NCBI GenBank assembly: GCA_964352985.1
Contig: CAYGUK010000124.1
Location: 1-11,166, forward strand
DNA: 11,166 nucleotides
Source: CAYGUK01 sp964352985
GTDB taxonomy: Bacteria; Pseudomonadota; Gammaproteobacteria; JAHCLG01
Direction: 5' to 3'
Shown here: positions 5,948 through 11,166 of the stretch, piece after piece
Numbering within the stretch: position 1 is the first letter of the stretch
Layout: every line of letters begins with the position of its first letter
Translations under genes and position numbers: made by a program
The notes under the pieces: generated by a model
Told to the model about the DNA's origin: nothing
Databases searched by the model: none
What the model saw: only the letters and a program-made list of their open reading frames with translations

Positions 5948-8900
5948 CCAGCCCAAATCATTTACTTGGACAACATCACCATAGTCGCCAATAAACGTTA
6001 ATGTGTTACTAGCATCAGTTACCAGTAAAACATCTGCAGCGGTTAACTGAATAGTATGGTTACCATTGTAATTTAAATCAAATATCTCAATATTTAACAT
6101 TGAAATTGCTGCGGATAAATCTAAATCTTGATTCCTATCTAATTGAATAGTATCTGTTCCAGCGCCACCATCTATGACATTTGCTAGGTCAAACGCATCA
6201 ATACCTAAAATATCATCGCCACCCAAGCCAAAAAGTGTATCAATACCGCCTAAACCTCGTAAAATATTATTAAAAGCATCACCCGTTAAACTGTCATCAT
6301 TGGCAGAACCCGTCACATTATCAATATTCGCAAAAGTGTCACCACTCGCATCACCACCAACTGCTGTTCCAAGCGAGAGATCAATCGTCACTGCAAGCGC
6401 AGAGTTTTTATATGATACAGTATCACTACCTCCTGCGCCGCCATCCATTGAATCAGCGCCGCCTAAACCTTCGAATTCATTGTCATTCAGATCACCCGTT
6501 AAAATATCGTTATTAGCACTACCGATAATATTTTCAATATTTATTAATGTATCTCCAGCGGCATCTCCGCCTAATCCTGTTCCAGTAGTCAGATTCACGG
6601 TAACTGCTGCTGAGGAATTTTGGTAAGAAACAGTATCGATACCATCTCCGCCATCTAAATCATCACCATCACCTAAACCAATTATTAAATCATCACCGGC
6701 TCCACCAGAAATACTTTGTTTGATGATTGAACCCCTTAGTATATCATTACCTGCAGTCCCTACTATTGTTGTATCAAAAATTTGAAGTTTATCATCCCAA
6801 CTATTTATATTTGTATCCCAACCAATCACAAACCTTCCACCCGTTAAAGGCTCAATATCAACGCCATCACCTAAACCTTGCGAATTTGCAGTCAATGTTT
6901 GTGGTGTAAAGCGTGAACCATAATTCACATAATTAACACCCGCTGTTGGATCAATATCTTGGAGAATTTGGGCATAGATATCGGTAGCGGTATTATCTGA
7001 CCAAGCAACCACAATTAAACCGTTATCTAATTCAGTGACGACTACTTCTTTTTCTTGATTTACTAGATTTGTAATTGTAATAGGCCCCTGTAATAAGGTG
7101 CCTGCTTTATCATAGACACGGCCAAATATATTATTACTTACCTCATAAGTTACAAAAAAGTAATCATCATCCGCACCCGAATTTTCAATTCGTATAATAT
7201 CTGGTAAAGTTCCCGGGGCAACGATGAAAGGTGCGACAGCAGTAGTACCATCACCATTTATAACACTCGCTTTAATATTTGCTCCTTCTATCCAAGTCAC
7301 TGCAAATTGATCATTATCAAGCGCAGTCACATGAGGATCACTAATAGCAACACTTACAATTGAAAATGCTCCAACACTCACCGATCCATTATTATTGTAT
7401 ATCATACTTTCTAATCTATTCGTTCCCTCCGACACGATAATAAAACGTGTTCCATCTACAGTGCTTGTCACATCAGGCAAAACAACGCCGTTATTACTAA
7501 AATTTGTCTCTGCAAATTGCTGAACACCAGCGCTATTATAAATTATAAAATCTCCGGCCCCGCCATCTCTCCAAACATAAACATAATTACCATTTCCAAG
7601 AGCAGCAACTGCAGGTCTAGTATTGAGTAGACTGTCGGGTGCGGAGGAGTTCGTCTCAACAGCAAAATCACCAGAAATTAAACTTCCATATTCATCAAAT
7701 GAGGCTGCGTCTATTGTGTTATCGGCTTCCCAAACAACCATGATTTCCGTTCCCGCTGCATTTGTTGCTAAATCCAAATAATAATCAGCTCCGGCCACAG
7801 TTTGGGTGACTTGTGTTTCAGCAAGAACTTTCACTGTCACAGTTGCTGCAGCTGAAGTTAAGCCTTGGCTATCTGTCACTTGATATTGAAATGTCTCGGT
7901 CCCGATAAAAGACAGTGGCGCAGTATAAGTAAATGTGCCATCAGCATTTACAACCACATTCGCATTCGCACCAACTTCTGCAAATGTTAAACTTGAATAA
8001 TCATCTTCGTTATCTATTCCAAATAGTGAATGAGTTAAAACAACATTTGGCACGACTAAACTATTTTGCTCAATATAAATTTCACTATCACTTGCGGTGG
8101 GAGCCGTATTTTCAGCTTCGGGAGTGACATTAATAACAATATCTCTCGCTATTGAAGTACCACCATCACCATCACTGACCGTAATACTCAGTGTTCTTGA
8201 TGCCGCGGGTGTATTTGAGATATTTTGATACATGAGTTGTTCGATAACTTCTGAAATATTAGCTGCCGTTGCATTTGCAGATAAATCAAATATTAAATTA
8301 TTACCATTAACACCATCGTTTAGTCCATTTACTGTTGCTAATAAACCATCAACTGCATGAGTAATAGACCCAAAGGCAAAGGTAATATTACCAAACGTAT
8401 TAATAGTTAGCTGATCCTCTACTCCACCACCAACAGTATAGGTAAAATTTAGTGACCCACCATTAAAATCAGCCGAATCAGTATCAGTTAACGTGACATC
8501 ATTATCAAGAATTTGAAATTGTTCATTAGTGGTATTTTCAAGAAAGTTAATGGGAGACTTAACATTATTTAATTCAGGTAACTCATTTTCTGCCGTCACA
8601 TTTACCACGAGATTGGATTGTGCGCTTGTACCACCATCGCCATCTGACACTGTAATTCCCAGGGTTCTCGATGCCGTGGGGGTATCTGAGGTATTTTGAT
8701 ACGCTAATAATTCCAGCGCTTCTTCAATATTGCTAGCGGTGGCAAGCGCCGTAAACGTGATCACAAAATCATTGCCGTTCACGCCATCATCAATAAAACT
8801 TAAATTACCAATCACACCGTCAACAACATGCGTTAATACGCCACCGGCAAAAATAATATTACCTGCTGTATTAATGGTGATCTGATCTTCTGGTCCACCG

Positions 8901-10913
8901 CCTAAATCATATCTCACTCTTAAAATGCCAGTATCAAAATTCACGGAATCCGGATCACTTAACGTGACGTTCGGATCTAAAATTTGAGGTGCAGCATTCA
9001 CCGTATTTTCTAAAAAGGTAACAGGACTCGTCACATCCGCTAACTGAGGCGCATCATTTTCTGCCGTCACATTTACCACGAGATTGGATTGTGCGCTTGT
9101 ACCACCATCGCCATCTGACACTGTAATTCCCAGGGTTCTCGATGCCGTGGGGGTATCTGAGGTATTTTGATACGCTAATAATTCCAGCGCTTCTTCAATA
9201 TTGCTAGCGGTGGCAAGCGCCGTAAACGTGATCACAAAATCATTGCCGTTCACGCCATCATCAATAAAACTTAAATTACCAATCACACCGTCAACAACAT
9301 GCGTTAATACGCCACCGGCAAAAATAATATTACCTGCTGTATTAATGGTGATCTGATCTTCTGGTCCACCGCCTAAATCATATCTCACTCTTAAAATGCC
9401 AGTATCAAAATTCACGGAATCCGGATCACTTAACGTGACGTTCGGATCTAAAATTTGAGGTGCAGCATTCACCGTATTTTCTAAAAAGGTAACAGGACTC
9501 GTCACATCCGCTAACTGAGGCGCATCATTTTCTGCCGTCACATTTANNNNNNNNNNNNNNNNNNNNNNNNNNNNNNNNNNNNNNNNNNNNNNNNNNNNNN
9601 NNNNNNNNNNNNNNNNNNNNNNNNNNNNNNNNNNNNNNNNNNNNNNTTTGAGGTGCGGCATTCACCGTATTTTCTAAAAAGGTGACAGGACTCGTCACAT
9701 CTGCCAAAACTGGCAAATCATTGATGCTAATAACATTAAGCGTCGCAGTTTCAATGTCGATGCTAAATGGAGTTGCATTCCCATTAACTGAAACATCAAT
9801 GCCAATCGCACCATTTATATTCCCATCGGTTTGATCCCACGCACGAAAACTAATATCACCACTAGTACCAAAATAATTAGGGTTTGGCACATAACGTATT
9901 AAACTTGAAGGCTCTAATAAAACAGCGGAATTATTCGATACCAAACCAAAAGCAATCCAACTCGATCCACCATTAATTGAATATTGCAACTGCCCGTTAG
10001 TATCATCGACACCAATAACCGCAATCCCTTCAACTGCCCCCACATCAGGATCAGTAATTCTATCGCCACCAGCACTCAAAATAATACTCGCAACGTTATC
10101 GCCGCCAGGATTATTATCATCCTCATTTATATTTGTTAATAACAAACTACCACTGTTATCTAATTTTGGCGCATCATTAGGATCCACAGGATTAACTATA
10201 TTATTGGATGGTGTTGATTGAGTTATAGAATTATTGACACTATTCTCAATAATAGATTGAGATATTAAAATTTTATTTTCACTTTGTTCGTTCACTTCTC
10301 CACGAAAATTAAAATCAGTTAACATGGCTCTGATAAAAGCTAAAGAAAAAAATGTAGTATCTATGTCATAAGTATTTTCAAATAAACTTGAATCATCTGC
10401 TCTATTTGCTGAGTTTTCTATTTCTATTGAATATAAATAGGCATTAATATAAGCCATATCCCAAAATGTAGCATTATCTAAGATACTATCAGTAATCGCA
10501 GAATCGAATAATGGAAAATCAGGAATTTTAAAAGGTGGATTTAATGCAATATAGGGTGTCATAAAATAAGTTTGATCATCACTCGTCCCTAAATCTACAA
10601 ACCATTTAATTTTATAAGGGACTAAATTAAAAGGAATGGAAATTTTTGCCATTTCACTTGTTTCATCAATGAAAAACTTGGGTAACAAATCTAAACCGAG
10701 ATCATTAATTTCATAACCATTGGCAAAAATAATATATTGTTGAGGCGAATCGATATTGAATTGACTGGTGGAATAGCCGGACTCACTCTCATTTAGTGCT
10801 AAATTAAAAATTTGACTAGAATTTATTTGATTGTTGTTACTTATCTCATTGATTTTTGTTTGACTATCAATAGAAGAACTACCGCTATTGTTACTTTTCA
10901 CTGAACTCATCAT
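5855..10913 (-). CDS. Giant RTX adhesin secreted by type I system, split by assembly gap
   Basis: One gene, although the 100-N placeholder at 9547-9646 breaks its frame. Replacing the N run with the 378 bases missing from one repeat unit restores a continuous frame of 1778 residues, plus 157 per extra unit. Order from the N-terminus: a unique Asn/Ser-rich region without Sec signal (about 10913-10180); a cadherin-like domain with QYSINGGSSW and FRAWDQTDG (10180-9716); 157-residue cadherin-like repeats with SDPDS and SDGDGGT acidic calcium-type loops (9715-8120); an Ig/cadherin-like domain with NADGTFTYTAP (8115-7800); a propeller-like region with repeated VVW/VTW/VAW strands (7800-6761); RTX repeats GGAGDDLIIGLGDGDDL (6760-6200); and a C-terminal secretion module with LTAADVLLVTDASNTLTF. 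ATG 10913 or 10910 is preferred over 10946 because GGAG lies four or seven bases upstream. No transporter genes are in the window. The role is probably surface attachment or biofilm. Confidence 0.85.
8120..8590 (-). repeat. Divergent copy of the 157-residue adhesin repeat
   Basis: This unit has the same layout as the perfect copies beside it (FLENT...ILD..VTL.D.DS, VGGG.EDQ.TINT.GNI.FA, DGVNGN, YQN.S.TP.ASRTL.ITVSDGDGGTS) but differs at many residues. It ends the array on the C-terminal side. Its divergence shows the array is old at its edge and young in its middle. Confidence 0.8.
8591..9061 (-). repeat. Perfect 471-bp tandem repeat, copy A
   Basis: Read base by base against 9062-9532, I found no difference over 471 bases, equal to 157 codons, so the frame is kept whatever the copy number. 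It encodes one cadherin-like adhesin domain. The absence even of synonymous changes means recent duplication or continuing homogenisation by recombination. Confidence 0.9.
9062..9532 (-). repeat. Perfect 471-bp tandem repeat, copy B
   Basis: Identical to copy A. A third copy begins at 9533 and runs for 14 bases before the N gap. On the far side of the gap (9647-9715) the repeat continues at a later point of the unit with several base changes, so a diverged first unit lies there. Confidence 0.9.
9547..9646. other. Assembly gap of exactly 100 N inside the adhesin repeat array
   Basis: The run is exactly 100 N, the customary placeholder for a gap of unknown size. It lies between position 14 of one repeat unit and position 393 of a unit. 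The smallest filling is therefore 378 bases, and any true length should be 378 plus a multiple of 471. The gap makes two truncated artificial reading frames, 9525-10946 and 5855-9661, which should be read as one gene. Confidence 0.9.
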
Positions 10914-11032
10914 GAATCTCCATAAGGAATTCATGAGGTATTTCATACCCTTAAATTAACTCATTTTTCCTAAATTCACCTCATCAAATACCCAATAAAT
11001 TTAAATTATTGCTTTCACACATCTTATATGTA

Positions 11033-11062
11033 AGTATAGATTACAGCATGAAATATGCACAA
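11033..11062 (-). promoter_or_regulatory. Possible promoter of the RTX adhesin
   Basis: On the minus strand TTGTGC (11062-11057) and TATACT (11038-11033) are 18 bases apart, giving a leader of about 110 bases to ATG 10913. The -10 is good and the -35 poor. No clear operator or terminator from a neighbouring gene is visible out to the right edge. Confidence 0.25.
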
Positions 11063-11166
11063 TGAAATCTCATTGCTAACTCATTCATTTTTATGTCAAA
11101 TAAATATGATTTAACCCACATTCCGCGGATCTGAATTAGAGAAATTTCGGATTTTTCATGCTACGA

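Noticed and set aside
6174..6626. 150-codon + strand frame rich in Pro, Ser and Lys
   Set aside because: It is antisense to the RTX repeats; the composition (SPPKPKSV and similar) is the usual mirror image of Gly/Asp-rich RTX codons.
6727..6909. 60-codon + strand frame
   Set aside because: Antisense to the adhesin, with no ribosome site or recognisable protein features.
7933..8127. 64-codon + strand frame rich in His, Leu and Gln
   Set aside because: Antisense shadow of the Ig/cadherin-like domain of the adhesin.
8591..9532. Regular repeats as a possible CRISPR-like array
   Set aside because: The unit is 471 bp, tandem without spacers, and encodes an in-frame protein domain.
9525..10946. 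Separate 473-residue protein ending just past the N gap
   Set aside because: It is the N-terminal part of the adhesin; its end is an artefact of the 100-N placeholder shifting the frame.

Overview
The window is AT-rich bacterial DNA carrying families typical of host-associated Gammaproteobacteria. They include a large RTX adhesin of the type I secretion kind, several LuxR-type regulators sharing an unusual N-terminal domain, and a pair of small genes that look like secreted effectors. The overall style (low GC, many paralogous regulators, a basic nuclear-localisation-like N-terminus, an HExxH effector candidate) suggests an intracellular or amoeba-associated lineage such as Legionellales/Coxiellaceae. 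That placement is inference. No rRNA, tRNA, CRISPR array or intact transposase is present.

Layout, left to right. Bases 1-262 hold a rho-independent terminator for a gene off the left edge and a possible promoter. Two LuxR-type regulators (263-1276 and 1276-2124, +) share one base in a TAATG junction and form an operon. Facing them is a small hydrophobic protein of 93 residues (2142-2423, -). Its leader has been invaded by a 144-bp MITE-like element with perfect 17-bp terminal inverted repeats and 5-bp flanking direct repeats. This invasion creates a falsely long open frame of 174 codons. A third LuxR-type paralogue (2789-3730, -) has a perfect 14-bp palindrome at its promoter. Then come a VOC/glyoxalase-fold protein (4047-4421, -) and, divergently, a two-gene operon: an unknown protein with a basic N-terminus and acidic C-terminus (4669-5253, +) and an HExxH zinc metallopeptidase-like protein (5276-5947, +).

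The right half (5855-10913, -) is one giant RTX adhesin gene. It is broken in this assembly by a placeholder of exactly 100 N inside an array of 471-bp repeats. Filling the gap with the 378 bases missing from one repeat unit restores a single frame of 1778 codons, plus 157 for each further unit. The protein runs from a unique N-terminus through cadherin-like repeats, a propeller-like WD/VVW-rich region and RTX calcium-binding repeats to a type I secretion C-terminus. Its 3' end overlaps the convergent metallopeptidase gene by 93 bases, so the last 30 residues of the peptidase are antisense to the adhesin's secretion signal.

The most interesting points are the gap arithmetic and perfect repeat copies of the adhesin, the mobile element in the small gene's leader, the convergent overlap, the candidate effector pair, and the cluster of three regulators with a common, unassigned N-terminal domain.
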